From GCA-2717185 sp964474755 (GTDB lineage: Bacteria > Pseudomonadota > Alphaproteobacteria > UBA8366 > GCA-2717185): a stretch of 41,147 bases of DNA. The DNA lies in the NCBI GenBank assembly GCA_964474755.1, contig CAYYUG010000034.1, positions 1 to 41,147 on the forward strand. The letters run 5' to 3'. The position numbers and the translations under genes were made by a program. Shown one piece after another: positions 1 to 7,962 of the stretch. Under the pieces are notes generated by a model. The model was not told the origin of the DNA. It ran no database searches and saw nothing but the letters and a program-made list of their open reading frames with translations. Position 1 is the first letter of the stretch. Each line of letters starts with the position of its first letter.

Positions 1-44
1 ACTTCGGTGTCAGCGGTCGCCACGGCGACCGATCCGTAGATGGG

Positions 45-404
45 TCAGCGCTGCTTCCAGGTCTTGACCAAGAACTTGGCATCGTCGTCGCTGACACCCC
101 ACATCTCAAACATGACGTTCACTGCGTCGTAAAGTGAGACCTCGCCCGGCGCTTTGTCGAAGTCGCGATACATCGCAACCGAAACGTCCATAGTATCGAG
201 TGCAAGGCCCTCGCTGTTTGCGATTGTCGAAACCATGTTCACCGCACAGGCGGCAATAGAGGCGCAGAATAGCTCCCCCGCACCGACTGCCTCACCGCCG
301 GTGTTCTCCGCAACCCAGTGATGGTTGCGTGCGTTGCAGATCGAACGCCCAACGATGCCAGAGCTATAGCTCCGTGCCTCGTAGGCCAACTTCAACTCAC
401 CCAT
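45..404 (-). CDS. OsmC-like family protein
   Basis: This 119-residue protein resembles the small OsmC/Ohr-like proteins, thiol peroxidase-type enzymes that reduce organic hydroperoxides. The family signature is the helix around residues 43-60 (GELFCASIAACAVNM), which carries Cys47 and Cys53; another Cys is at 23. It is shorter than classical OsmC (about 140 residues). An upstream in-frame start at 449 exists, but the ATG at 402-404 is preceded at about 6 bases by a good GGGAG ribosome site, so I place the start there. It is the last gene of a minus-strand run behind the Rieske oxygenase and RidA-like genes (83-base gap), so a role in protecting that oxygenase or handling reactive products is possible but inferred. 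Which cysteine is catalytic cannot be settled from the sequence alone. Confidence 0.7.
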   Translation of the reverse strand: MGELKLAYEARSYSSGIVGRSICNARNHHWVAENTGGEAVGAGELFCASIAACAVNMVSTIANSEGLALDTMDVSVAMYRDFDKAPGEVSLYDAVNVMFEMWGVSDDDAKFLVKTWKQR

Positions 405-487
405 GGCAGTCTCCCTTGCCATTCTTATCAAACGACTGTCGCAAACCAACCGTATAGCGGCAAATCATATCCAATCGTCAACATCGC

Positions 488-880
488 CTATCCGCTTCCT
501 ATAACAGCAACGGCCTCCACTTCTACGAGCAGTTCCGGCATCACCAGAGCCGAAACCGCCACCGCGGTGCTGGCCGGAACGCCGTCCGGAAATGCTTCGT
601 TGCGCGCCTTACCGAATTCGCCATAATTTGATATATCAGTCAGGTAGGTCGTGATCTTGATGATGTCGGTCATAGCTGCACCGGCACTCTCCAAAGCCTC
701 TTCAATGTTTCTGAATATTTGCTTCGACTGGGTATAAACATCACCGGTGCCAACAATCTCACCCGAATGGTTGAAGGCAACATTACCGGACAGATGGACC
801 GTATCGCCGAGCTTCACACCCGCCGAGATATTATATTTCCTAGTCCAGGACCAGCCAGGGTCCACGCGTTGTTGTTTCAT
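488..880 (-). CDS. RidA/YjgF/YER057c/UK114 family protein without the RidA arginine
   Basis: The 130-residue protein has the Rid fold pattern: an N-terminal beta segment (NISAGVKLGDTVHLSG, about 17-32), the helix QSKQIFRNIEEALESAGA (51-68) and the C-terminal strand LLVEVEAVAVI. RidA proteins trimerise and hydrolyse reactive enamine/imine intermediates with a conserved Arg in a P-A-R-S context. Here the equivalent segment is VPASTAV (101-107) with no Arg, so classical imine deaminase activity is unlikely; it fits the Rid subfamilies found in catabolic operons. I start at the ATG at 878-880, which has GAAGGG upstream; a longer frame reaches 922 but overlaps the gap to the Rieske gene. It lies 44 bases behind the Rieske oxygenase, so co-transcription is likely. 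Confidence 0.8.
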   Translation of the reverse strand: MKQQRVDPGWSWTRKYNISAGVKLGDTVHLSGNVAFNHSGEIVGTGDVYTQSKQIFRNIEEALESAGAAMTDIIKITTYLTDISNYGEFGKARNEAFPDGVPASTAVAVSALVMPELLVEVEAVAVIGSG

Positions 881-924
881 AGAGCACAACCCTTCAATTC
901 GTATAATCCAATGCCCAGCCAAAC

Positions 925-2271
925 CTAACCCGGAAACTTAACCGCCACTTCGCGCCGAATATAGTCCGTCCTGTCATCACCTTCGTATTGATCCGCAGCG
1001 AAATATACAGCGGCAACCTCGCGCTGCACCCGGTCCATCATCACGCGATCGTCTTGGTTGTCCTTGGGGATGCGCAGGACAGTATCGCCACCATAGGTAT
1101 GAAAGGGTTTATCGATCGTGCCCTCCGGCATGGAAATGTCCTCACCGGCGGCGATCGCAGCAATGTCACGTTTCAGTTTGCTGCGCAGCAATGCAATACC
1201 CTCATCGGTTGCGCCAAGAAATTCACGCCGATGCACGTTCATCGGACCCTGTCCCGTCCAAGCTTCCCAGTCGCCCGGATTGCGTTGCATCTCATCATAG
1301 GGACGGTGCGCCGATTGCCCATAAAAATCGACATTTTCCCACCCGACTCCTTCCCTGTTACCTTGGCGTAGCACCTCATCTTTGTCGTTGAAATGTCGCC
1401 ATCCAAACTTGCGAGAGTTGGTATCATCTACAGGCACAACCCACTTAGTCAGGCTGGTTCGACTGAAGATTTTCGGCTCTTTGAAGACCTGAAACATGCC
1501 ACCATTCTGCGCCATCGATGGCAGGAAGTGGTCGTGGAACCGGATCAGCACCAGATCGTCTATGCGCCGAGAGTGGCTATAAACAAAACCCTCCGGCAGC
1601 TTGTGATAAGCCACGACAGGGAGCTCGATGAAATGTTCGAGGCCTGGGAACTGCGGGCCGTTAATCCTGCCATGCAAGAACACGCTGTGATAGGGGTCCA
1701 TTGCGTTCTCGCTCTCCTGCAGCCAGTTGCAGGGCGAGTGAATTGAGTAGGGTACCAAGTCGTGGTCGGGGATATCCATGGAATCGTAGTAGGGGAAGAC
1801 TGGTTTCTTTTCCGGTGGGCCCATATAGGCAAAAATTAAGCCCTTATGCTCCTCGACCGGATAGGCTCCTTGGCAAATTTCATTTTTGATTGGACTGTCT
1901 ACCGGCTCGCCCGGGGTCTCCAGGATTGTGCCGTCTATGTCGAAGTGCCAGCCATGATAACAACAGCGGATTCCACGCTGCTCGATCCGGCCATACTCCA
2001 GTGACGCACGGCGATGGGCACAATGTTTATGCAGCAATCCAACCGCACCGGCGAGGTCACGAAATACGACAAGTTCCTCACCCAAGAGGCGGATCGCAAC
2101 AGGCAGCTCCTTGAGCTGGCTCGACATCGCGATAGGCAGCCAAAACCGGCGAAAATATGAGCCGCCCGGTGTGCCCGGTCCAACTTGCAGCATGTCGAGA
2201 TCCGGCGTAGATGGCTGGTTGATCGAGTAACCGTCATAGGGCCGCGTCGCCCACCGAATTTCATCAGACAT
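925..2271 (-). CDS. Rieske [2Fe-2S] aromatic ring-hydroxylating oxygenase, alpha subunit (phthalate 4,5-dioxygenase-like)
   Basis: A 448-residue protein with a Rieske domain holding C84-x-H86 and C103-x2-H106 (ligands of the 2Fe-2S cluster), followed by a catalytic domain with the mononuclear iron motif NAMDPYHSVFLHG, where the two His bind iron and the Asp bridges electron transfer between subunits. Length and spacing fit the phthalate dioxygenase/vanillate demethylase-type oxygenases, which hydroxylate or O-demethylate aromatic substrates using electrons from a separate ferredoxin reductase. No reductase gene is present nearby, so it must borrow one from elsewhere. It heads the operon with the RidA-like and OsmC-like genes. 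The substrate cannot be assigned from the sequence. Confidence 0.9.
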   Translation of the reverse strand: MSDEIRWATRPYDGYSINQPSTPDLDMLQVGPGTPGGSYFRRFWLPIAMSSQLKELPVAIRLLGEELVVFRDLAGAVGLLHKHCAHRRASLEYGRIEQRGIRCCYHGWHFDIDGTILETPGEPVDSPIKNEICQGAYPVEEHKGLIFAYMGPPEKKPVFPYYDSMDIPDHDLVPYSIHSPCNWLQESENAMDPYHSVFLHGRINGPQFPGLEHFIELPVVAYHKLPEGFVYSHSRRIDDLVLIRFHDHFLPSMAQNGGMFQVFKEPKIFSRTSLTKWVVPVDDTNSRKFGWRHFNDKDEVLRQGNREGVGWENVDFYGQSAHRPYDEMQRNPGDWEAWTGQGPMNVHRREFLGATDEGIALLRSKLKRDIAAIAAGEDISMPEGTIDKPFHTYGGDTVLRIPKDNQDDRVMMDRVQREVAAVYFAADQYEGDDRTDYIRREVAVKFPG

Positions 2272-2640
2272 TGTTAGGACCCCCCTTCGTCTAACGTACC
2301 AACCCTATCACGAACCCGGTTTTATAGTACCGTTCACGTGTATAAGTGCGTTGAACCAGTCAAGTCCGGCCGGCTTTAATGATTGTTTCCAAACAATCCT
2401 CTCTGGACCGCCGCTACACACGAATGATGGGGCACGGTTTTCTACGACGCGCTTAACGATATTGATGACTGTCAACCTAGACCCGATAACTGGGATAATT
2501 TTGGCAATCACGTCAGACAGGCTTACCCGCAAAGAGGTTTTCACTGGCCTTAGCGAGTGCAACATCATGGGTTCCAACAGAACAGAAATTCACGATCGTG
2601 CAAGCCGAAGTCACTGTTGGTGGTTCAGATCGCCTAACGG
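2272..2640. other. Intergenic region with a perfect dyad and no convincing gene
   Basis: This 369-base gap between the Rieske operon start and the end of the HAD gene contains overlapping open frames on both strands (minus 2308-2577, 89 codons; plus 2351-2668, 105 codons), neither with a clear ribosome site or a recognisable domain. The minus frame reads rather protein-like in its second half (from about 2460 down to 2310), so a degraded or unknown small gene cannot be excluded. A symmetrical 18-base palindrome lies at 2381-2398. The promoter of the Rieske operon should be in the part nearest 2272. Confidence 0.4.
2381..2398. promoter_or_regulatory. 18-base palindrome, possible operator
   Basis: GATTGTTTCCAAACAATC is a dyad with 8-bp arms around a central CC. 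It lies about 110 bases upstream of the Rieske operon start and is not followed by a T-run, so it looks more like a dimeric regulator site than a terminator. No regulator gene is adjacent, so its partner is unknown. Confidence 0.35.
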
Positions 2641-3504
2641 CTACCAGCCAAAACATTTCATCGCGTAGGTAGGGATCTGACCTTCCTTGACGTAGAGCGC
2701 ATCTAACTTGCCTTGCACAAGCGGTGATTCTCCATCAGCGCCGGCATCAGCGTTATGGATGCCGCTTGCGATGAACAGGGAGTCTATCGCTGCCGCGTTG
2801 GCGCCACCAATATCATGATAGAGCGAATCACCGATCGCAAGCACCGGCCGCGCGCCTGGTTCATGCAACAAACAACGTTCATAAACCGGTGCATGCGGCT
2901 TGCCGCGATAGTCGACCTGTCCGCCGATTTCTTCATACCTCCGGGCAGTGGCGCCTGGGCAAATATTCATATTTCCATCTGGCGCCACACTGACAAAATC
3001 CGGGTTTGCGCAAATCATGGGCAATTCGCGGGCGATAGCGCGTTGGAGAATCGGCTCGTAAGCCTCAAGGTCAACCGTACCGCTCCGTGTGCCGGCATTC
3101 AGAATAAAGTCCGCATCCTCAATGTCACCTGTACCTTCGAGATCCAGCCCGTCGATCAGGCTAGTGTCACCGTCCCATGAAAACAGAAAACAGCGCCGGC
3201 CCAATGCTGCGTAAAAAGGTTCCACTCGTGCATCAAGGGCCCGCCAAACCTCTTCTCCCGACGTCACACAATGATCATAGCATTCCGCACCGAATCCCAT
3301 CCCTGCCATGCGAGGCAAAGTCAACGCCAAGCGTTTCCCAGAATTTGACAAGATAACTATTTTTTTACCTGCTTCGCGTAACGCTTTGAGCGCATCAATC
3401 GCACCTTCATGCGGCGCTACGCCGTTATGTAAAACGCCCCACTGATCAATTAGAAACAATTCGTAACGGTCCGCGACCGCGCTCAAGCCATCGATGATCG
3501 TCAT
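2641..3504 (-). CDS. HAD superfamily class IIA hydrolase (TIGR01459-like)
   Basis: A 287-residue NagD-like HAD protein. Motif I is LIDQWGVLHNG (residues 18-28) with nucleophile Asp20; motif II is SNSGKR; motif IV is GDSLYHDIGGANAA near the C-terminus. In typical HAD phosphatases the second residue after the nucleophile is Asp (general acid), but here it is Trp22, which I recall as the pattern of the alphaproteobacterial subgroup. The true substrate of this subgroup is not established; sugar phosphate or nucleotide phosphatase activity is only a family-level guess. The stop lies next to a large intergenic region and the gene appears monocistronic. No clear ribosome site precedes the ATG at 3504. 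Confidence 0.85.
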   Translation of the reverse strand: MTIIDGLSAVADRYELFLIDQWGVLHNGVAPHEGAIDALKALREAGKKIVILSNSGKRLALTLPRMAGMGFGAECYDHCVTSGEEVWRALDARVEPFYAALGRRCFLFSWDGDTSLIDGLDLEGTGDIEDADFILNAGTRSGTVDLEAYEPILQRAIARELPMICANPDFVSVAPDGNMNICPGATARRYEEIGGQVDYRGKPHAPVYERCLLHEPGARPVLAIGDSLYHDIGGANAAAIDSLFIASGIHNADAGADGESPLVQGKLDALYVKEGQIPTYAMKCFGW

Positions 3505-3637
3505 GTTTTAGAAGCTCATAGCCGCAGCATCCTCGGGTTCCGGACAAATTTTCAGCTAATCCTTGCTGAACCGTGGTTCGCCAAAAAGATAATTAATAGG
3601 CGGAATAAAATTTTTAATTGAGCAACTCAACCAATAT

Positions 3638-3667
3638 CTATTCGGTCTCTTGCATTCAAACGAATAG
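3638..3667. promoter_or_regulatory. 7-bp inverted repeat upstream of the HAD gene
   Basis: CTATTCG at 3638-3644 is repeated in inverted orientation as CGAATAG at 3661-3667 with 16 bases between, in the AT-rich gap between pyrD and the HAD gene. It could be a regulator site or part of a weak hairpin after pyrD; the sequence does not distinguish these. Confidence 0.25.
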
Positions 3668-3742
3668 GTCTGTGTCATCGGAATCCATATTTTTGAGTAT
3701 TAATATCAGCAAATTCGGTTGGGGTCTGCAGCGGCACGCTTC

Positions 3743-4795
3743 TTAACGTTGGTCGACTCCTACTGCGTCATCGAGCCTTGCAAAACCGTCCGCGTAAAGG
3801 CAGTCCGCAAGCTCCTCCTTGATCCGCGGGATTAGACTGGGCCCGCGAAAAACCAGTGCGCTGTATATCTGAACGAGACTCGCTCCAGCCCGAACCATAG
3901 CGTAAGCGTCATCCCCACTAGCGATACCACCGGCTCCGATTATTGGCACTTTCCCGCGCGTCAGGCGGTACATTTCCCCGACCAAACGCAAGGTTAACGG
4001 AAACAATGGTGCGCCACTCAACCCACCCCCCTCCTCCTTATCCCGGCTCACCAAACCTACCGGGCGCGTGACCGTGGTGTTAGAGATTATTAAACCATCA
4101 GTTTTTGTCTCATCCACCGTATCCGCAATATCCTGTTTATCCTCATCAGTTAGGTCCGGTGCTATCTTGACCAGCAATGGCTTTGATTCCCCACCGCAAG
4201 CATCTGTAGCGACCTTCCGGGTCGCTTTAATGATCTCCGACAGCTGGTCGCCATCCTGCAATGCCCTCAATCCCGGCGTGTTAGGCGAGGAAACATTAAT
4301 CACCAAATAATCAGACAGCGGTGCAAGATTTTTAGCGCCAACGATATAGTCAGCTTCAGCATTCTCGCTTTCCTTATTTTTGCCGATATTGGCACCGACG
4401 ATACCGGCACCCCGGCGTCGCAACCGTTTTGCTGATACATCGACGCCAGCGCTATTGAAGCCATAGCGATTAATAACACCGCGATCTTCAGTTAGGCGAA
4501 ACAAGCGAGGCTTCGGGTTCCCTGCCTGAGGTTGGGGGGTCACGGTACCTATTTCGACAAACCCGAAGCCCAACTGCAAGGCTCCGCGATACGCCGCAGC
4601 ATCCTTATCGAACCCGGCCGCAAGGCCGACCGGGTTAGGAAACCTCATTCCCCACCGTTCAGAAGCCAGTACCGGGTCGTCCGGCCCACCCCAGCGGGGG
4701 CCCAAGCCACATGTCAGGGACCATACCGCAAGGTGGTGCGCTCGCTCAGGATCCAATTGCCGGAAAAGAGAAACTGCAGAATCAAAAATACTCAT
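3743..4795 (-). CDS. pyrD: Dihydroorotate dehydrogenase (quinone), class 2
   Basis: The 350-residue protein catalyses the fourth step of pyrimidine synthesis, oxidising dihydroorotate to orotate with FMN and passing electrons to membrane quinone. The N-terminal amphipathic segment (FDSAVSLFRQLDPERAHHLA) is the membrane-binding feature of class 2 enzymes. The FMN/substrate barrel shows NVSSPNTPGLR (catalytic Ser of class 2), the NTT segment and the phosphate-binding IIGAGGIASGDDAY. Length equals the family norm. It stands alone between two gaps; the start ATG at 4795 fits the family N-terminus. Confidence 0.97.
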   Translation of the reverse strand: MSIFDSAVSLFRQLDPERAHHLAVWSLTCGLGPRWGGPDDPVLASERWGMRFPNPVGLAAGFDKDAAAYRGALQLGFGFVEIGTVTPQPQAGNPKPRLFRLTEDRGVINRYGFNSAGVDVSAKRLRRRGAGIVGANIGKNKESENAEADYIVGAKNLAPLSDYLVINVSSPNTPGLRALQDGDQLSEIIKATRKVATDACGGESKPLLVKIAPDLTDEDKQDIADTVDETKTDGLIISNTTVTRPVGLVSRDKEEGGGLSGAPLFPLTLRLVGEMYRLTRGKVPIIGAGGIASGDDAYAMVRAGASLVQIYSALVFRGPSLIPRIKEELADCLYADGFARLDDAVGVDQR

Positions 4796-5264
4796 CCGAG
4801 TCCATACACTAAATGGCAGCTAATTTTGTTAACATCCAACCGATGAGGATCCTTCTTTAGACATAAAATTACGGTCACACAAAACCCTTGTTACAAAACG
4901 CAGATTATTACCCCTAATACGAAAAGACAGTTAACACTGACTATCCGGTCGTTTTCATCATTGTGTACAAATCGTTGCAGTGTCGAGCGATGCAGTTCAC
5001 TAAAAACCGTATCGCCATCAAATCATGAATTTATGCCCGCCAAGTCTAACATTAATAAGCCGAGCACCGACGGTAACGCCAGCGTATAGATAGCTTAGGA
5101 ATTTTGTCTAGCGATGCCACATAAGGCACATTCTCGGCACCATAGAATCATCCCAAAATTTAATTGATACAGCAACAATCTGGCCAGGCGTTGCGTTGGA
5201 CTGACATTCTAGCGACAGTATAGTGCGCTAAATTTATTGGCGTTTGACAGTTTGGAGCGCGTTT
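4796..5264. other. Divergent intergenic region between pyrD and the aminotransferase gene
   Basis: An AT-rich 470-base gap. It should hold the pyrD promoter near 4800-4880 (I see no convincing -35/-10 pair) and does hold a good sigma70-like promoter for the aminotransferase at 5196-5224. I find no tRNA, small RNA or protein remnant in it. Confidence 0.5.
5196..5224 (+). promoter_or_regulatory. Sigma70-like promoter of the aminotransferase gene
   Basis: TTGGAC (5196-5201), a 17-base spacer and TATAGT (5219-5224) match the housekeeping consensus TTGACA-N17-TATAAT at 4 of 6 and 5 of 6 positions. Transcription would begin near 5231, giving a leader of about 34 bases with a GGAG ribosome site before the ATG at 5265. 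Confidence 0.5.
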
Positions 5265-6104
5265 ATGGATGCAATCACCTATATTGACGGCGAATGGCTG
5301 GAGGGAAATCCACCACTTTTAGGAGCGCGAACGCACGCGACGTGGCTGTCATCGATGATATTTGACGGCGCACGCGCTTTTGAAGGCGTTGCGCCCGATC
5401 TTGACCTGCACTGCCAGAGGGCTATCCGCTCCTGCAAAGCATTTGGCCTCATACCAACAATGACAGCAATACAGATTTATGATCTGGCCTGGGAAGGTAT
5501 TCGCAAATTTCCCAAGGACGCGGAGCTGTATATCCGACCCATGTTCTGGGCCGAAACAGGATGGGTCGATCCGGACCCAGATAGCACTCGCTTTGCAATG
5601 GTCGTTTACGTCTCACCATTGCCAGCAGCGACTGGCCTCACGGTTTGCTTGTCTTCACGCCGGCGTCCCGCACCCGACATGGCACCGACCGATGCCAAGG
5701 CATCCTGTTTGTATCCCAACGCTTCGCGAGCCCTTCGCGAGGCGGTTCAGAAAGGTTTCGACAATGCAGTCGTTCGTGACCCACTCAACAATGTCGCGGA
5801 ATTGGCAACGGCAAACCTGTTTTTAGCCAAAGATGGTGTGGTGCACACGCCGGTCCCCAATGGCACCTTCCTGAACGGCGTAACTCGGCAGCGTGTAATT
5901 TCGTTGCTACAAGAGAATGGCATTGAGTTACACGAACGCACGGTCTCGATTGCCGATCTGGAAACCGCGGACGAGATGTTCGCTTCGGGTAACCACGGCA
6001 AGGTTCAGGCAATCACACGTTACGAAGAACGCAATATGCAGGCGGGGCCGTTATACAAGCGCGCACGCGAACTCTATTGGGCATACGCTCATCAGCAGGG
6101 CTAA
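5265..6104 (+). CDS. Class IV PLP-dependent aminotransferase (branched-chain aminotransferase type)
   Basis: A 279-residue fold-type IV aminotransferase. The PLP lysine is Lys145 in TDAKASCLYPNASRA, and the cofactor-nitrogen Glu179 lies in NNVAELATANLF; the N-terminal IFDGARAFEG segment is typical of branched-chain aminotransferases. It would move the amino group between branched-chain amino acids and 2-oxoglutarate, though D-amino acid or (R)-amine transaminases of the same fold are hard to exclude. A TTG frame start lies at 5244, but the ATG at 5265 has GGAG about 8 bases upstream and leads into the family N-terminus. It is transcribed alone toward lysK and is served by the promoter at 5196-5224. 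Confidence 0.88.
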   Translation: MDAITYIDGEWLEGNPPLLGARTHATWLSSMIFDGARAFEGVAPDLDLHCQRAIRSCKAFGLIPTMTAIQIYDLAWEGIRKFPKDAELYIRPMFWAETGWVDPDPDSTRFAMVVYVSPLPAATGLTVCLSSRRRPAPDMAPTDAKASCLYPNASRALREAVQKGFDNAVVRDPLNNVAELATANLFLAKDGVVHTPVPNGTFLNGVTRQRVISLLQENGIELHERTVSIADLETADEMFASGNHGKVQAITRYEERNMQAGPLYKRARELYWAYAHQQG

Positions 6105-6196
6105 AGCCAAATTAACGACATTCTCACGGTCAACTCGGGTTCCATCTGTGAGATTGAAGCGCATGCCTCCTAGAACCTTGCCCTGCCGAAAATCCT

Positions 6197-6229
6197 AATA
6201 ATAAAAGAAACCGCCGCCCCTAAGCGGCG
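6197..6229 (-). terminator. Rho-independent terminator of lysK
   Basis: Read on the minus strand, CGCCGC-TTAGGG-GCGGCG (6229 down to 6212) is a perfect 6-bp GC stem with a 6-base loop, overlapping the lysK stop codon and followed by the T-rich stretch GTTTCTTTTATTATT. Because the plus strand copy is also a stem, it may stop readthrough from the aminotransferase as well. Confidence 0.65.
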
Positions 6230-7797
6230 CTCAAATCTTCGCCCGATAGAGCGCGCTGGATCAGCTCTATCATTTCGTCGATGCCGTAAAGTGCGATGAA
6301 CGAACCAAGCCGTGGGCCCTGCTCTTGACCGAATAAAATTTCATATAGCGCCCGGAACCAATTGCGTAGCGGTTCAAATTCGAACTGCTTGCCTACTTCG
6401 TAGACCTTGTTCTGCGCTTCTTGTGCGCTGGCGCCCTCGGGCAAGCCTTCGAGCCCTACCACCAATGCCATCAGCGCAGCACGTTCCCGATCATCCGCCG
6501 TGCGGTAGCGCTTGTAAGGCTTTACGAAATCCATGTAGTACCGAATCGCAAAACCTACCAATTCGTCGAGGATTGGATTTGCCTCGGGTGATGCGTCCGG
6601 TGCATAGCGGGCAATGAAACCCCACAAGACCTCTCTATCCTCAGTATTGCAGGCACTTGCCAAATTAAGCAGCACGTTAAAGCTTAATGGCACTTCTTCG
6701 CGCGGCGGTTCACCATTATGAACATGCCATACAGCATTCTTGAGCTGCGCCGCCTCATTTTCCTTTTCGAACTTGCCTAGATGCGAGAGGTATTCGTCAA
6801 CAGTTTTTGGGATCACGTCAAAAAAAAGCCGCTTCGCCGTCGTCGGCTTACCGAACATAAAATAGGCAAGGGTATCTTTAGGCGCATAGGCAAGCCACTC
6901 TTCCATGGTCAGCCCGTTGCCACGTGATTTAGAAATTTTCTCACCATTCTCATCAAGGAAAAGCTCATATGTGTAGCTTTCCGGGGGCCGGCCACCTAAC
7001 GCCCGGGTGATCTTATTCGACTGTTTTACAGAATCGATCAAGTCCTTGCCGGACATCTCATAATCAACCAACAATGCGAACCAGCGCATAGCCCAGTCCG
7101 GTTTCCACTGCAGCTTGCAGTGGCCGCCGGTGATTAGGGTCTCGACCAGCTTACCGTCCTCGCGCTGGTAAATGATCGTGCCAGCGTCGACATCGCGTTC
7201 GACGACCGGAACTTGAAGCACATGGCCGGTCTCCCCACAGACTGGCAGGAACGGACTGTAGGTCTTGCGTCGCTCTTTACCAAGTGTAGGCAGCATGATC
7301 GATTGCACTTCGTCATAGGCTTCCAGCATTTTCTGCAGGGCGGCGTCAAACTTGCCAGACTTGTAGCATTCCGTCGCGCTGACGAAGGTATAGTCGAAGC
7401 CGTAATCATCAAGAAAGCTACAAAGCCGGGCATTGTTGTGAGCGGCAAAACTTTCATGCGTGCCGAAAGGGTCCGGTACGGCGGACAGCGGCAGATGAAG
7501 AAATTCCTCTAGTTTATCGCCATCAGGAATGTTGTCTGGCACCTTACGCATTCCATCCATATCGTCAGAAAAGGCGAACAATTCCGTCGGAATATCGGAC
7601 AGCCGCTCGAATGCGCGCCGAACCATGGTCGTCCGCAATACTTCCGCGAATGTTCCGATATGAGGCAAGCCGGACGGACCGTAACCTGTCTCGAACAGCA
7701 CATAGCCCTTTTCCGGTGTCTTCCCGCCGACGCGCTTCAGGACCTTCCGCGCTTCAACGAAGGGCCACGCGTTGGCCTGCGCCGCCAACTCACGCAT
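6220..7797 (-). CDS. lysK: Lysine--tRNA ligase, class I
   Basis: A 525-residue class I lysyl-tRNA synthetase, which charges tRNA-Lys with a Rossmann-fold catalytic domain unrelated to the class II LysS enzyme. The two class I signatures are visible: PSGLPHIGTF (41-50; HIGH motif) and KISKSRGN (about 285-292; KMSKS motif). The following helical domain recognises the anticodon. Class I LysRS is typical of archaea and is also standard in most alphaproteobacteria, which fits the suggested taxonomy. The start ATG at 7797 has GAGG about 7 bases upstream. The gene is divergent from the formaldehyde dehydrogenase gene. Confidence 0.96.
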   Translation of the reverse strand: MRELAAQANAWPFVEARKVLKRVGGKTPEKGYVLFETGYGPSGLPHIGTFAEVLRTTMVRRAFERLSDIPTELFAFSDDMDGMRKVPDNIPDGDKLEEFLHLPLSAVPDPFGTHESFAAHNNARLCSFLDDYGFDYTFVSATECYKSGKFDAALQKMLEAYDEVQSIMLPTLGKERRKTYSPFLPVCGETGHVLQVPVVERDVDAGTIIYQREDGKLVETLITGGHCKLQWKPDWAMRWFALLVDYEMSGKDLIDSVKQSNKITRALGGRPPESYTYELFLDENGEKISKSRGNGLTMEEWLAYAPKDTLAYFMFGKPTTAKRLFFDVIPKTVDEYLSHLGKFEKENEAAQLKNAVWHVHNGEPPREEVPLSFNVLLNLASACNTEDREVLWGFIARYAPDASPEANPILDELVGFAIRYYMDFVKPYKRYRTADDRERAALMALVVGLEGLPEGASAQEAQNKVYEVGKQFEFEPLRNWFRALYEILFGQEQGPRLGSFIALYGIDEMIELIQRALSGEDLSAA

Positions 7798-7962
7798 GAT
7801 CGTACCTCGTCCATTAGAGTGGCCGGAACCTATGCATCACCAGTAATCCCGTCAACTGCGGCGCTCTGCTATGTTTCGCTATCCCGCAGCCTTGAATTGG
7901 CGGCGTCACTGGGGCAATTTGATGCAAAGGCAATCGCAAAGCCGAACGGGGAGTATTTAATC

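Noticed and set aside
2308..2577. 89-codon minus-strand frame upstream of the HAD gene
   Set aside because: No ribosome site, no domain, and an equally long frame on the other strand; kept only as part of the intergenic description.
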